Below, one piece after another: positions 1 to 8,167 of a stretch of DNA of 64,000 nt. How positions within the stretch are numbered: the first letter of the stretch is position 1; the number at the start of each line of letters is the position of its first letter. The position numbers were made by a program, and so were the translations under genes. Origin of the DNA: Candidatus Bathyarchaeia archaeon (GTDB taxonomy: Archaea > Thermoproteota > Bathyarchaeia > Bathyarchaeales > Bathycorpusculaceae); assembly GCA_038880555.1 (NCBI GenBank), contig JAVZRN010000003.1, positions 62,001-126,000 of the forward strand. Direction: 5' to 3'. The notes under the pieces are model-generated. The model had not been told where the DNA came from. It was given only the letters and a program-made list of their open reading frames with translations, and ran no database searches.

Positions 1-2
1 AC

Positions 3-1328
3 CACTACGCGGCCATTGGACATACAACCGTCGTAGACGGGGGCTCGGGATGGGGGTCGTATATAGAAACAACCGCAATGATAACCAGAAACAGCACCAA
101 CCACATTACGGTGTGGATAGGCGGATACACGGCAACCCGTTCAAACACAGAGAGCCCTGACAGAATTTTCCTCGTATGCCAACTTATAAATTACGCTTAC
201 ATCTACAACTTTAAAATCCGTAAATACGTGAATCCCGAGCCGAGCCATGGAACGTGGTTTGACGAGGAAAGCATAACGGTCACGCACGCGAGGCTCAACG
301 TCAACGTGGAGCCGAGCTTCTTAAGCTACGTGGCCTTCACGTTGGACTATCCGACGAACGTCCTGTTTGCGCCTTGGAGCGGCATACTGACCACGGGAAG
401 CCACACGCTTACGGTCCTAGACACAAAAATCCAAGTTAACGCCACACACGTCTACGGCTTCAAATGTTGGAAGAAGGGCGACGAGATCGTCAGCTTCGAC
501 AAGAGCTACACGGTCCAGCTTCAGGCTGGAACCACAAACGTGGCATTGGTCTTCGTGGCCCACAACGTTTCGATAGTGAGCGACCCGGAGATGTACGTGC
601 GCCTAGAGGTGGACGGCTGGCAAGTCCAGACGCCGACCAACATATTCCGCGGGACGGGCTACTACAACTTCCGCGTCCTGGACACCCAGCTATACTACAA
701 CGCGACGCACATACTCCGCTTCTACGGCTGGTACGTGGACAACGTCTACATAGGCGGGTCCGACGAGGTCAACATCTACATAAGCTACAACACCCGCATA
801 AAGCTGGCATACCGATACGTCGAGATACCAGCGCCTCCGCCCATGACCTTCAAAGCCCAAATCGTTGAGCTTGGCACAATACTGGCGGGCACAAGCAGGG
901 ACTTCGCCATAACAGTAATCTTCGACGCCAACAGCCTATCAATCCAAAGCGTCGAGTTCACAGCCAAAGCCGAATGGCTCCAAGTGTTAGACCCGCTCCC
1001 AGCCTACGCCACAAAGGGCGTGGAAGCCGTCGGCACATTCACCATAAACTGCCGGCTAACGCTTCCACAGAACGTGCAAGGCTACTACACCATACCCTTC
1101 AAAATAACAGCCAAGACTAGCGGCGACGTGACCATAACCACGGCAAGCTACATAACATTCACGGCGACAACGACGCCAACGGCCGTGGAAGCCGTATCCG
1201 CCCAGCCCACATCAATTGTCGCCGGATACACGGAAACCATAATCCGCATAATAGGCAACCCCATAATCCTAATCCTACTCATAGCCCTAACAATATGGCT
1301 GGCAACATACACAATCAAAAAACGCTAA
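3..1328 (+). CDS. Surface-anchored beta-rich protein, 5' end outside the window
   Basis: The frame is open to the left edge (first complete codon at base 3), so the ATG at 78 is probably internal and 441 residues are visible. The first part has a concanavalin-like pattern ending near KIRKYVNPEPSHG, as in DUF2341/LamG surface proteins. Two tandem PEGA-like beta units follow, each with a VLDT..NATH core and an aromatic GW/CW, at roughly bases 300-560 and 600-820. The last 25 residues are a hydrophobic membrane anchor followed by KKR, so the bulk would face outside the cell. There are several N-x-S/T sites. The gene is visibly richer in G+C than the following 15 kb. Ligand and function are unknown. 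Confidence 0.8.
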   Translation, partial: HYAAIGHTTVVDGGSGWGSYIETTAMITRNSTNHITVWIGGYTATRSNTESPDRIFLVCQLINYAYIYNFKIRKYVNPEPSHGTWFDEESITVTHARLNVNVEPSFLSYVAFTLDYPTNVLFAPWSGILTTGSHTLTVLDTKIQVNATHVYGFKCWKKGDEIVSFDKSYTVQLQAGTTNVALVFVAHNVSIVSDPEMYVRLEVDGWQVQTPTNIFRGTGYYNFRVLDTQLYYNATHILRFYGWYVDNVYIGGSDEVNIYISYNTRIKLAYRYVEIPAPPPMTFKAQIVELGTILAGTSRDFAITVIFDANSLSIQSVEFTAKAEWLQVLDPLPAYATKGVEAVGTFTINCRLTLPQNVQGYYTIPFKITAKTSGDVTITTASYITFTATTTPTAVEAVSAQPTSIVAGYTETIIRIIGNPIILILLIALTIWLATYTIKKR

Positions 1329-1338
1329 AACAATATTA

Positions 1339-1362
1339 TTCCGTTAAACGTTACTAACAGAA
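1339..1362. repeat. Intergenic hairpin repeat, copy 1
   Basis: Arms TTCCGTTA and TAACAGAA pair apart from one mismatch, around an 8-base loop. Its right part (ACGTTACTAACAGAACA) recurs exactly at copy 7 near 5705. It lies just after the stop of the surface-protein gene. Confidence 0.6.
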
Positions 1363-1409
1363 CATGAAAAATTTTACCATCACAATGGTAAAGGATTGAA
1401 TATAAAATT

Positions 1410-1938
1410 CTAAGTGTTTTTACCTAATTTCTGTTTCTTTAATAGGATATTTCCTACTTCTCTGTATTCTCCAAGCCAATACATTAACGCTTTATCCCTT
1501 GAGTATTTTTTCTCAATATGCACCGCCTCTTTTGTCCAATGAACCAAGTGTGGCTTCCAGGATATTGAATCTGATGCACCACACAGCACTCCAAATTAAC
1601 AGGGCACTCCTTAATGAGAAAGCTTCTGATAACTTCACCTCTTTGAGGGGTTAACCGCGTCTTTTCGAATTTATCTTCCTTTCTTGAAACTGAACCGCAA
1701 ATGCAAACAATATCCAGTTGATCTTTGGTGGGTATATTAATTCCAAATTCGCGGTCTTGTAATATCAACTCATATGTAAGGTTCTCCGGCCTGATCCCCA
1801 CCATAACGCATGGTGGATTAAAAGAATAAAAATGGAATGCTGCAGCCGTCATAATGTTTCGGCGAACGTCACCAAAACAACCGGAAAAGATGGCAAAGCA
1901 TAAATCCCTTGATATGCATCTTTCCTAAATTTTGCCAT
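1410..1938 (-). pseudogene. Broken flavin reductase-like (FMN-binding split barrel) gene
   Basis: Three pieces in different frames read as one flavin reductase-like domain protein. The piece from 1938 gives MAKFRKDAYQGIYALPSF and VVLVTFAE. The middle piece gives IMTAAAFHF, NPPCVMVGIRP, ELI, NIPTKDQLDIV and GSVS, typical of DIM6/NTAB-type FMN-binding proteins. The last piece gives EAVHIEKKYSRDKALMYWLG and ends at the TAG at 1410-1412. The first frame change lies near 1850, where a TGA overlaps ATGACGGCT; the second is near 1520. The intact family has about 180-200 residues, matching the summed pieces. Two separate frameshifts suggest a dead gene, although assembly error in either cannot be excluded. 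Confidence 0.75.
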
Positions 1939-2036
1939 ACGATAACACTGAATGTGTAGATGACTTAAGGTAGAGTTAAATTTTTTGAACACTAAAGAAT
2001 CCAGTTTTAAGACATGCGCTATGTTTTTATGCGAAA

Positions 2037-2843
2037 ATGGTTCTAAAATGGACGAGAGGGTCAAAATTGAAAGATCCTTTTGACTTTGAGGCGAGAATTT
2101 ATGATAAAATTTGGGGGAATTACGATTATGACTCTGACGTGCGTTTTTTAGATGAGCTTTTTAGTGAGCATCGCTGCCGTCGAATTATAGACATTGGATG
2201 TGGCACTGGGAATCATGCTATAAGACTTGGTAAGATGGGTTACGATGTAACCGGAGTTGATATTAGCCCTACTATGCTGAGGATGGCAAGAAAAAAGGAC
2301 GAGGCAAAGGTTGTAAAGTTTTTGCAAGGAGACATGCGAAGGCTTAATAAAGTGGTGCAGAAGGGCCTAAAATTTGACGCTGCTATATGCTTAGGATACA
2401 CTTTCTTTCACCTTATAACGGATAATGATGTAAGCATGTTCCTTAAGGGATTGTATAGCATTTTAAAGGAAAATGGAGTTTTTGTCTTTAACGCCCGAAA
2501 CGCCAAGAAAATTAATGAAGAAAAACTAGAAAAGCTCTTTTTAGACCATATAATTAGTGAAGAAAAGTTTCAGATGATTGTTTTAAGCTATAATAGTCGC
2601 CATCCCCAAAACCCAAACTTAATGATCTGGAGACCAATCTTTCTTATAAAAGAAAAGAATAAAGTAGACCTAAAAATAAGGGAACACAAACTAAGGTGGT
2701 TCCATTTTTCAGAACTGGAAAAAATGTTAATAGAAAATGGCTTCGACTTAACAGCCACATATTCCGGAAATTCTAAAGAAACATTCCTCGAAGAAAAACA
2801 TGAAAGCATGTGGTTTATAACAAAGGCTATTCCTAAACAATAA
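2037..2843 (+). CDS. Class I SAM-dependent methyltransferase
   Basis: This 268-residue cytoplasmic protein has the Rossmann methyltransferase core. Motif I (IDIGCGTGNH, residues 51-60) binds SAM, and the acidic strand-2 motif VTGVDIS (71-77) contacts the ribose. LQGDMRRL and AAICLGYTFFHL follow as motifs II and III. The C-terminal half has the extra strands common in small-molecule methyltransferases, so the substrate cannot be read from sequence. It is divergent from the broken flavin reductase gene. ATG 2037 is the chosen start; a downstream start near the DPFDFEARIYD stretch is also possible. It is intact, unlike the related methyltransferase remnant at 4277-5001. Confidence 0.85.
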   Translation: MVLKWTRGSKLKDPFDFEARIYDKIWGNYDYDSDVRFLDELFSEHRCRRIIDIGCGTGNHAIRLGKMGYDVTGVDISPTMLRMARKKDEAKVVKFLQGDMRRLNKVVQKGLKFDAAICLGYTFFHLITDNDVSMFLKGLYSILKENGVFVFNARNAKKINEEKLEKLFLDHIISEEKFQMIVLSYNSRHPQNPNLMIWRPIFLIKEKNKVDLKIREHKLRWFHFSELEKMLIENGFDLTATYSGNSKETFLEEKHESMWFITKAIPKQ

Positions 2844-2861
2844 CTTCCTATTGACAAGAAT

Positions 2862-2885
2862 ATCTATTAGTGTCTCCTAAAAGAT
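2862..2885. repeat. Intergenic hairpin repeat, copy 2
   Basis: Arms ATCTATTAG and CTAAAAGAT (one mismatch) flank loop TGTCTC. It sits between the convergent ends of the methyltransferase and GNAT genes. Confidence 0.6.
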
Positions 2886-2923
2886 TGTGGGTGGGCTCAA
2901 AACATACCATGTTTAATTTTGTT

Positions 2924-3439
2924 TTAGCCTTCTTCTGATAGAAATTTGCTGTAGATTATGAGGTCTGAGCCATGGAAATGCTTTCTCAGATAACCTTCTG
3001 GAATAAAGCCATTTTTTATGTAAAGTTTTATTGCTGGTAATAGTGTAGGCGACATATAAAGCCAAACCTTCTGGGTTTTTCTTTTCCTTGCTTCTTCAAT
3101 AAATCTGTGAAGTAAACTTTCACCAACACCTCTACCTCTAAACTCCTTTCTCACGCCCAGGAAACCGAGCTGGGCAACGCCTGTATACACCCTCCCCTGA
3201 GCTAATCCTATAATTTCCCCATCCTCCTCTGCAACCAAAAAGATCGAGTTCACATCTTCAACTTGCTGCTTCAACCTTTCCACCGTTTCAGGTTTAAGTA
3301 GATCATCAAGTTCAGGATTTATAACCGACCCAGGTAACCATTCACCAAGACTTTTCCACACCTCAACGTAACATTTCACCAGTTTCTTAACATCATCTGA
3401 AAATGCAAACCGAACCTTATACACCACACCACCAGCCAT
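2924..3439 (-). CDS. GNAT family N-acetyltransferase
   Basis: This 171-residue protein is a full-length GNAT domain. It has the central strand FLVAEEDGEIIGLAQG (residues 68-82), the strand-4 pattern LGFLGVRKEF and the acetyl-CoA pyrophosphate loop RGRGVG (101-106), followed by an alpha-3 helix. The C-terminal AIKLYIKNGF segment is the usual strand-5/helix region with tyrosine. The acceptor is unknown. It is monocistronic, with a TATA box 15-25 bases upstream of the ATG, which suggests a leaderless or nearly leaderless transcript. Confidence 0.88.
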   Translation of the reverse strand: MAGGVVYKVRFAFSDDVKKLVKCYVEVWKSLGEWLPGSVINPELDDLLKPETVERLKQQVEDVNSIFLVAEEDGEIIGLAQGRVYTGVAQLGFLGVRKEFRGRGVGESLLHRFIEEARKRKTQKVWLYMSPTLLPAIKLYIKNGFIPEGYLRKHFHGSDLIIYSKFLSEEG

Positions 3440-3453
3440 TCCAATGCACAGAG

Positions 3454-3464
3454 TTTATAAATAC
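3454..3464 (-). promoter_or_regulatory. TATA box for the GNAT gene at 3439
   Basis: On the minus strand the sequence GTATTTATAAA precedes the ATG at 3439 by about 15-25 bases, the distance expected for a leaderless or nearly leaderless archaeal transcript. Confidence 0.5.
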
Positions 3465-3502
3465 AATAAGAGCTTATCCATACTTTAAAGTTAAGTCCAC
3501 TC

Positions 3503-3529
3503 ATATTACATAATGTCTCCTAACGGAAC
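3503..3529. repeat. Intergenic hairpin repeat, copy 3 (degenerate)
   Basis: TGTCTCCTAACGGAAC (3514-3529) matches the loop and right arm of copies 2 and 8. The left arm is poorly kept. Confidence 0.45.
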
Positions 3530-3579
3530 TGAAAGAAGAATTTTGCCGACTTTGCCGTAGGGAGTGGTCTATTTTTGCT

Positions 3580-4123
3580 TTGAAATGTGATGTTGAATTT
3601 TTATATTTGGGAAGTCAGAATTTTGGTTTGGTGTTTCAATTGGGGTTGCAAATTAGGTGCCTGTCTCATCGGGATCGTGATAAGTTCTTTGAGGCTTATA
3701 GAGGCGTATACAGCTCGAGGGAGGAGGCTGAGGCTTTCTATGGTAGATTTTTGGATAATGGATGGATTTCAGGAGCGTGGAAGAACGGCAAATTGATAGG
3801 CGTGTGTGCGTGGTTTCCGAGGGAAGCTGTGAAAAATGGGTTAGCCGAGATTATTGAGGTTTGGGTTGACGCGGAGGAACGCAAGAAGGGGATCGGCGGA
3901 AAGCTTATTGATCATGCTCTTCAGCAAATGAAGCGTTACTACCAACGATTTGGGTCTAAACTGCAAAGGGTAATGTTGTTTACTGGAGCTACAGAAGAAT
4001 TTTCAGCGGCAAGAGCCTTTATATGAAAAGAAAGGCTTCCACATAGTCTCAACAATCCCGCAGGGTCTTTTAGATAACCCCTATGGCGATGAACTATTAT
4101 ACGTCCTACAAATTCACAGTTAA
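3580..4123 (+). pseudogene. GNAT acetyltransferase with a C-terminal frameshift
   Basis: A TTG-started frame encodes a GNAT domain: VYSSREEAEAFYGRFLDNG, a central ISGAWKNGKLIGVCAW, and an acetyl-CoA loop ERKKGIGGKLIDHAL. It stops at 4024-4026 right after EFSAARAF. Removing one T from the TTT at 4018-4020 restores LYEKKGFHIVSTIPQGLLD and continues to a TAA at 4121-4123 with the normal GNAT ending (DELLYVLQIHS). The break is therefore one base in a short T run. It may be real inactivation or a sequencing error. The substrate is unknown. Confidence 0.75.
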
Positions 4124-4170
4124 AAGACCCACTTAGCTTTTACTAGTCCAAGCCAATAAAACCCAAAAAT

Positions 4171-4192
4171 GTGTTAGTCATCGTTAACGGAG
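4171..4192. repeat. Intergenic hairpin repeat, copy 4 (degenerate)
   Basis: GTTAGTCATCGTTAACGG resembles copy 10 (loop TCATCG flanked by TTAA). The outer arm is partial. Confidence 0.45.
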
Positions 4193-4276
4193 CAATTTGA
4201 AAACTTTTTCAAGATTAAAATACCACTATGCAGCACTAAAGTGAGTTTAGTGAGACAAAAGATTAAGGTATAGGCT

Positions 4277-5001
4277 GTGGGCAAAGAACTGTTGAAGGAG
4301 AAGCAAGACGCGTTTGGTCAGATGTTGGGGCTCGTTTTAAAGTGGAGAATGTTTTTGAAATAATTGAAAGAGACGACGGATACGTTGATGCCACAGACCC
4401 TGTCAAGTATTTTTCTGATCACGGAGATTGGCCTCTAATTCAGAGGGAAAGCCATAGAGTTTGTTAAAGGAGGGGTTTTAGATGTGGGCTGTGGCGCAGG
4501 TAGACATTCAATTTACCTGCAAAACAATGGTTTAGATGTTACGGGAATCGATATTTCTCCGCTTGCAATAAAAATCTGTAGGTTGAGGGGTTTAAGAAAG
4601 GCTGAAGTAATGTCCGTTGAGGAAATAGATTTTGAGCCAAACTCCTTTGACACCGTTATTATGTCGGGAAACAACTTTGGATTACTCGGAGGCTCCTCAA
4701 GAAATTTTATAAAATAACCTCAGAAGAGGTCTTAATCATAGCTGAAACGAGAGACCCCTACAAAACCGACAATCCAGCACATTTAGAATACCACAAGCGA
4801 AATAGAGAAAGAGGAAGAATGGGAGGACAGATCAGAATGAGGCACAGATTCCGACAATACACAGGCAAATGGCTCGATTACCTCCTTGTATCTAAAGAAG
4901 AGATGAAAGAAATACTGAAAGGAACAGGATGGAAACTTAAAAAATCCATAGAATCACAAAACTCACAATACATCGCCATAATAGAAAAACACAAACCCTA
5001 A
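4277..5001 (+). pseudogene. Decayed class I methyltransferase
   Basis: Several frames must be joined to read one protein. From GTG 4277 comes VGKELLKEKQDAFGQMLG. After a shift come FEIIERDDGYVDATDPVKYF and GDWPLIQRE. After another come [20 protein letters not shown] (SAM motif I) and [20 protein letters not shown]. After a third, near 4690, come [37 protein letters not shown] and WLDYLLVSKEEMKEILKGTG, ending at TAA 4999-5001. At least three frameshifts make real inactivation the simplest reading. The intact form would be a methyltransferase of about 240 residues with unknown substrate, related to but distinct from the gene at 2037. Confidence 0.8.
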
Positions 5002-5079
5002 CAATGAAAAATTCGCATCCTCAAGCGACATACACTTCACGTGAATGACACCTATTCATGCTTTGAAAATTCAGCGCGT

Positions 5080-5105
5080 ATTCCTCAATGTCTCCTAACA
5101 AAAGG
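5080..5105. repeat. Intergenic hairpin repeat, copy 5 (degenerate)
   Basis: TTCCTCAA, then TGTCTCCTAACA, the same loop and right-arm start as copies 2, 3 and 8. A nearby ATTAGTCGTTG at 5111 resembles the left half of another copy. Confidence 0.4.
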
Positions 5106-5274
5106 CTAACATTAGTCGTTGAAAAATATTAGTGTTTGCTGAAGAGATTTTGTCGCTACAATATAGGAATGTAGAACCCATAGCTTATTGTGCCGCTTAA
5201 TATGCGTAAGCTTGCCTCTGCCTCAGCATCAGCGATGATGCTGAGGTTGAATTTTAAAGTTTTCAGTTTCTTCT

Positions 5275-5526
5275 TTAACTCTTCGACTCATTGGCGCCTC
5301 CATATTTGAAGATTATCAGCTTACATTTTTTACAACGATAGGCTGGAAAGTTCGTTAGCCCAAATTTGAAAGGATTGATCATCTCACATTTCCAACAAAT
5401 TTGAGAGTGTTTATTAATATCCCACCATGTCTCCCGAGGAACTATGTAGAACCCTTTCTCCATCTCCAAGCCACATATTGGACAAACCTTTACAACTTTT
5501 TCCTTCATCTTTTCAACAGTTTTCAA
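5275..5526 (-). CDS. Small zinc-ribbon protein (DUF6487-like)
   Basis: These 83 residues carry three CxxC pairs: C15/C18 (VCPICGLEMEKG), C44/C47 (CWKC) and C65/C68 (YRCKKCKLIIF). The opening CPICGLEMEKGFY pattern followed by a tryptophan region is typical of small metal-binding proteins such as DUF6487. It probably binds zinc and is cytoplasmic. The start appears to be TTG at 5526, preceded by GGAAGGAG; an ATG seven codons in is an alternative. Function is unknown, and no operon partner is seen. Confidence 0.6.
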   Translation of the reverse strand: MKTVEKMKEKVVKVCPICGLEMEKGFYIVPRETWWDINKHSQICWKCEMINPFKFGLTNFPAYRCKKCKLIIFKYGGANESKS

Positions 5527-5650
5527 TTTTATTTCTCCTTCCTTTTCTTTTTATTCTCTTTCTGCCCCTTGATTAAGGGCTAAAAATAATTGCTTTGATG
5601 CATATTTAAATTATTTCCTAAACAAAAAGGAAATCAATACTTCCTTTGTT

Positions 5651-5675
5651 ATTCTAGTAGTCGCTACTAAGAGAG
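5651..5675. repeat. Intergenic hairpin repeat, copy 6
   Basis: TTCTAGTAG, then TCG, then CTACTAAGA. The inner CTAGTAG/CTACTAAG arms pair and the core TAGTCGCTACTAA matches the family consensus. Confidence 0.5.
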
Positions 5676-5696
5676 AAGCGACAAGCAGTTGTCAAT

Positions 5697-5721
5697 CCAC
5701 TTAGACGTTACTAACAGAACA
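5697..5721. repeat. Intergenic hairpin repeat, copy 7
   Basis: TTAGACGTTACTAACAGAAC shares a 17-base exact run with copy 1. The left arm is partly lost. Confidence 0.5.
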
Positions 5722-5841
5722 GGCGGCATTACAAATTTTTAAACTTTGCAAGTTTTGCCTTGAAGTGAGTTCAATTTTTGGTTAGGAAGTCTATATACTA
5801 AAAAATTAGAACCAAAGTGACCCTCTTAAGTTTAATGGAGG

Positions 5842-6996
5842 GTGAAGGCCTACTTGGTTTTGGAGATGCGTAGTCAGAGGTTGATTGCAGTCGGTCTTAT
5901 GGCTGTGTTATTGCTTGCTTTTGTGGTCGTGCCAGCAGTTGTTACTGAAACTCCTATAGCTTACAAGGACATAACTGTTGCTGAGGCATATAAAATGATA
6001 AAGAAAGCACGCGGGAACCTCGTCATATTGGATGTTAGAAACCAAAGCGAATATACTCTTGGGCATTTATATGGTGCTGTTCTTATACCAGTTTACGAGC
6101 TTGAAGAAAGAATAAGCGAACTGCAAGAGCACGTAGGCGATCCAATAATAGTTTATTGTAAGGCTGGCTCAAGAAGCAAAATTGCATGTGAAATCCTCGC
6201 TAGCCACGGCTTCACAAAAGTCTACAACATGCTTGGCGGAATAACGGCTTGGATGGAAGCAGGATACCCAATCTACACAACTTACCACTACGTCACAGTG
6301 GGCATAATCGACGAAGAAATCCTATTGCAAATAGACCCACTACTATTACATCAGACTGGTTGCACGTCATGTGGTTGTCAATCGTGCGCCCAAAATCAAA
6401 CAGGCACAAACACTAATACGCCGTCAAACATTACCATTACTACAATCGAACAAGATAAAAATCGCGTAACAACGCTCATAACATATGAAGTGAATGACAC
6501 AACCTACCAAGTAACAGTCGCCCAAACTTTGCTGTGGAGTTATAACGAACTTACAGATGAAATCAACAGAACGGCCAGATTTATTTTGACGGAAATCACT
6601 GCGCGGGGCACGTCCATGCAATTCTACAGCCTCAGCTACATAGTGCGGCATGAAGAATACAACCTAACCTTGCTAACAACGCTTACACCACGAGACTCGG
6701 AAACGTACGATAGTTCCTTCACAATTATGAATTATGCACCTGCAGGCAAATCTGAGGTCGTATCACTGGAGTATGTGGAGTTCAATTCTTCCGTTACTTT
6801 ATCGCAGCAATACGCCATCCTGGGTAAAGTCGCCAAAAAGGTTGGTAAAATCTACGAGAAAAGCGGAGACGAAACGCTTATGCAACTTGCTCAAGGTTAT
6901 TGTATCATGGGAAAGGAAGTTAAAGACTTGTCAAAGCTTATAGAAAACCAATTACAGGGTTACAATAAAAAAATCTTTAATAATTCGCAGTTTTGA
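5842..6996 (+). CDS. Secreted rhodanese-domain protein, possible precursor/partner of a Cys-rich peptide
   Basis: The frame opens with GTG 5842; ATG 5866 (residue 9), preceded by TTTTGGAG, is an equally good start. A hydrophobic signal/anchor segment covers residues 15-34. A rhodanese domain follows (43-145), with the active-site loop YCKAGSRS and catalytic Cys at 106, so sulfur transfer or a thiol redox role outside the membrane is likely. After it comes a knot CTSCGCQSC (C174, C177, C179, C182), a Thr/Asn-rich linker and a 190-residue C-terminal region of beta strands and helices that I do not recognise. The TGA stop overlaps the ATG of the Cys-rich ORF (TGATG), so the two are translationally coupled or were once one protein split by a frameshift. 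Confidence 0.8.
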   Translation: MKAYLVLEMRSQRLIAVGLMAVLLLAFVVVPAVVTETPIAYKDITVAEAYKMIKKARGNLVILDVRNQSEYTLGHLYGAVLIPVYELEERISELQEHVGDPIIVYCKAGSRSKIACEILASHGFTKVYNMLGGITAWMEAGYPIYTTYHYVTVGIIDEEILLQIDPLLLHQTGCTSCGCQSCAQNQTGTNTNTPSNITITTIEQDKNRVTTLITYEVNDTTYQVTVAQTLLWSYNELTDEINRTARFILTEITARGTSMQFYSLSYIVRHEEYNLTLLTTLTPRDSETYDSSFTIMNYAPAGKSEVVSLEYVEFNSSVTLSQQYAILGKVAKKVGKIYEKSGDETLMQLAQGYCIMGKEVKDLSKLIENQLQGYNKKIFNNSQF

Positions 6997-7193
6997 TGGA
7001 TTACTGGGCGTGTGTAGCCAGATGTTGGTTTTCCTTCTGCCTTACGCATTGGGACTACTGTTCGTTGTGTGCGAGTGTATGCTACACTTGCTTTATAATC
7101 CCGACTCCTTATACATGCGGCGCATGTGGAATTTGTTTAGGGCCAGTGGTTGCCTACTGTTTCCTTTGGTGTATTTTTGCTTCTGATGGTTAA
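6996..7193 (+). CDS. 65-residue Cys-rich hydrophobic peptide, halocin C8-like candidate
   Basis: The peptide has 12 cysteines at residues 6, 10, 15, 22, 25, 29, 32, 41, 44, 47, 55 and 59, spaced by 2-8 hydrophobic or aromatic residues (for example YTCGACGICLGPVVAYC). It carries very little net charge. This dense, regular pattern resembles the Cys-rich halocin C8-like bacteriocin domain, which is known to be released from the C-terminus of a larger precursor. The ATG overlaps the stop of the rhodanese gene; a TTG one codon earlier is an alternative start, and a TAA at 6981 blocks longer forms. The following membrane protein may give immunity or export. Family assignment is from memory of the pattern and not from a search. 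Confidence 0.55.
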   Translation: MDYWACVARCWFSFCLTHWDYCSLCASVCYTCFIIPTPYTCGACGICLGPVVAYCFLWCIFASDG

Positions 7194-7221
7194 TTGGAGG
7201 ATCTAAATTACGACGGGTTCA

Positions 7222-7902
7222 ATGGTGAAATCGCGGGTGTGGGCGGTATATTCACTACATCTCCTGATATTTGGTTTGCTGTCTCTTATAATTGGACCCA
7301 TTATATGGACTATACTAAAATTTGCAGACTTTTATGTGACAGTTGCTGTGCCTTGGCTTGTCCTCTGGTGTCTCTTCGCTCTTAGTATAGCATTTACAAG
7401 AATAGAACTTACAAGCGATGGAATCACTGTTCAACTGCCATTATCCAAGTTTCACTTTAAATACGCGGACATAAGCAGTTTTAACGCAAGAATGGCCAAC
7501 CGAATCGTATACCTTGGTTTCCCCAACTGGGGTCCAAAAGGCTATTGGATTGTGTTTAAAGGGGGCAACATTCTGGTAGAAAACTTACGGAAATATACAG
7601 GTAGGGAGGTTGCCATAAAGGGTGAGGGTATACTAACAGATATAGCCATCCTATTATTGCCAATATTGTTCATTACAACGCTTGAGGCATGCATAGGTTT
7701 ATATCTACTTGACCCATTACTTCATTCATCTTTGTGGGCAGTAACCAGCAGCGTCACGGTTTTTTATTACACCTTCAAAAGAAGAGCTATATATCTAAGA
7801 TTCGGTAAGCTTGGGCGTTTTACAAGCTCTTTAATGCTAAGCTTAACAACTGGAATATTAATTTTCTACTTCACGTTAGCCTTATTTTCTGGAGCACATT
7901 AA
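7222..7902 (+). CDS. Membrane protein with a PH-like central domain, possible immunity/export partner
   Basis: Of 226 residues, two transmembrane segments lie near the N-terminus (about 10-30 and 40-60). A soluble beta-rich block (IELTSDGITVQLPLSKFHFK to LRKYTGREVAIKG, about 67-133) looks like a bacterial PH domain. Three more membrane segments follow (about 137-225). It starts at ATG 7222, 28 bases after the Cys-rich peptide, with GGAGG at 7197-7201. Its position directly after the peptide suggests self-protection or secretion, but I recognise no named family. Confidence 0.6.
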   Translation: MVKSRVWAVYSLHLLIFGLLSLIIGPIIWTILKFADFYVTVAVPWLVLWCLFALSIAFTRIELTSDGITVQLPLSKFHFKYADISSFNARMANRIVYLGFPNWGPKGYWIVFKGGNILVENLRKYTGREVAIKGEGILTDIAILLLPILFITTLEACIGLYLLDPLLHSSLWAVTSSVTVFYYTFKRRAIYLRFGKLGRFTSSLMLSLTTGILIFYFTLALFSGAH

Positions 7903-8124
7903 TCAGATGAAGGCTAAACCTTAGGTTCAATAATTTATCCTTTAAGACTGATGACGAGGCACATAGTCGTGTAAGAATCAGAATAATAAAAAATACCTGA
8001 AATAGGCAAGCTGCAGCATCTTCTCACAAAAAGAGAAATATGTGCGTCTTAAATTTGTTTATAGTGTATAGATTTTTCTAACATTTGAAACGATGATAGG
8101 GTTGTCCGATTTCATAACTTCTAC

Positions 8125-8148
8125 TTCTATTAGTGTCTCCTAACAGAA
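8125..8148. repeat. Intergenic hairpin repeat, copy 8
   Basis: Arms TTCTATTAG and CTAACAGAA pair with one A:C mismatch around loop TGTCTC. This is the best-kept copy of this subtype. Confidence 0.65.
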
Positions 8149-8151
8149 CCC

Positions 8152-8167
8152 ACTAGGAGACACTAGT
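8152..8167. repeat. Inverted partial copy 9 of the hairpin repeat
   Basis: CTAGGAGACACTAG is the reverse complement of the centre of copy 8. TAGTGTCTCCTA (8131-8142) and TAGGAGACACTA (8154-8165) form a perfect 12-base inverted repeat with an 11-base spacer. Confidence 0.65.

Larger units (their letters stand above)
5527..5841. other. Intergenic region between divergent genes, with two hairpin repeats
   Basis: It holds repeat copies 6 and 7 and AT-rich promoter-like sequence near 5790-5805 (TATATACTAAAAAATT) upstream of the rhodanese gene. No further coding potential was seen. Confidence 0.5.

Noticed and set aside
464..868. 134-residue open frame within the first gene
   Set aside because: It is out of frame with the clear surface protein, Arg/Gly-rich from GC-rich codons, and has no family likeness.
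4277..5001. Two separate small methyltransferase genes
   Set aside because: The pieces are consecutive parts of one methyltransferase separated by frameshifts, with the second piece lacking a SAM motif.
6995..7185. Alternative reading frame over the Cys-rich ORF giving a Leu-rich peptide
   Set aside because: It lacks a start with a ribosome binding site and has no regular pattern, whereas the chosen frame has 12 spaced cysteines.
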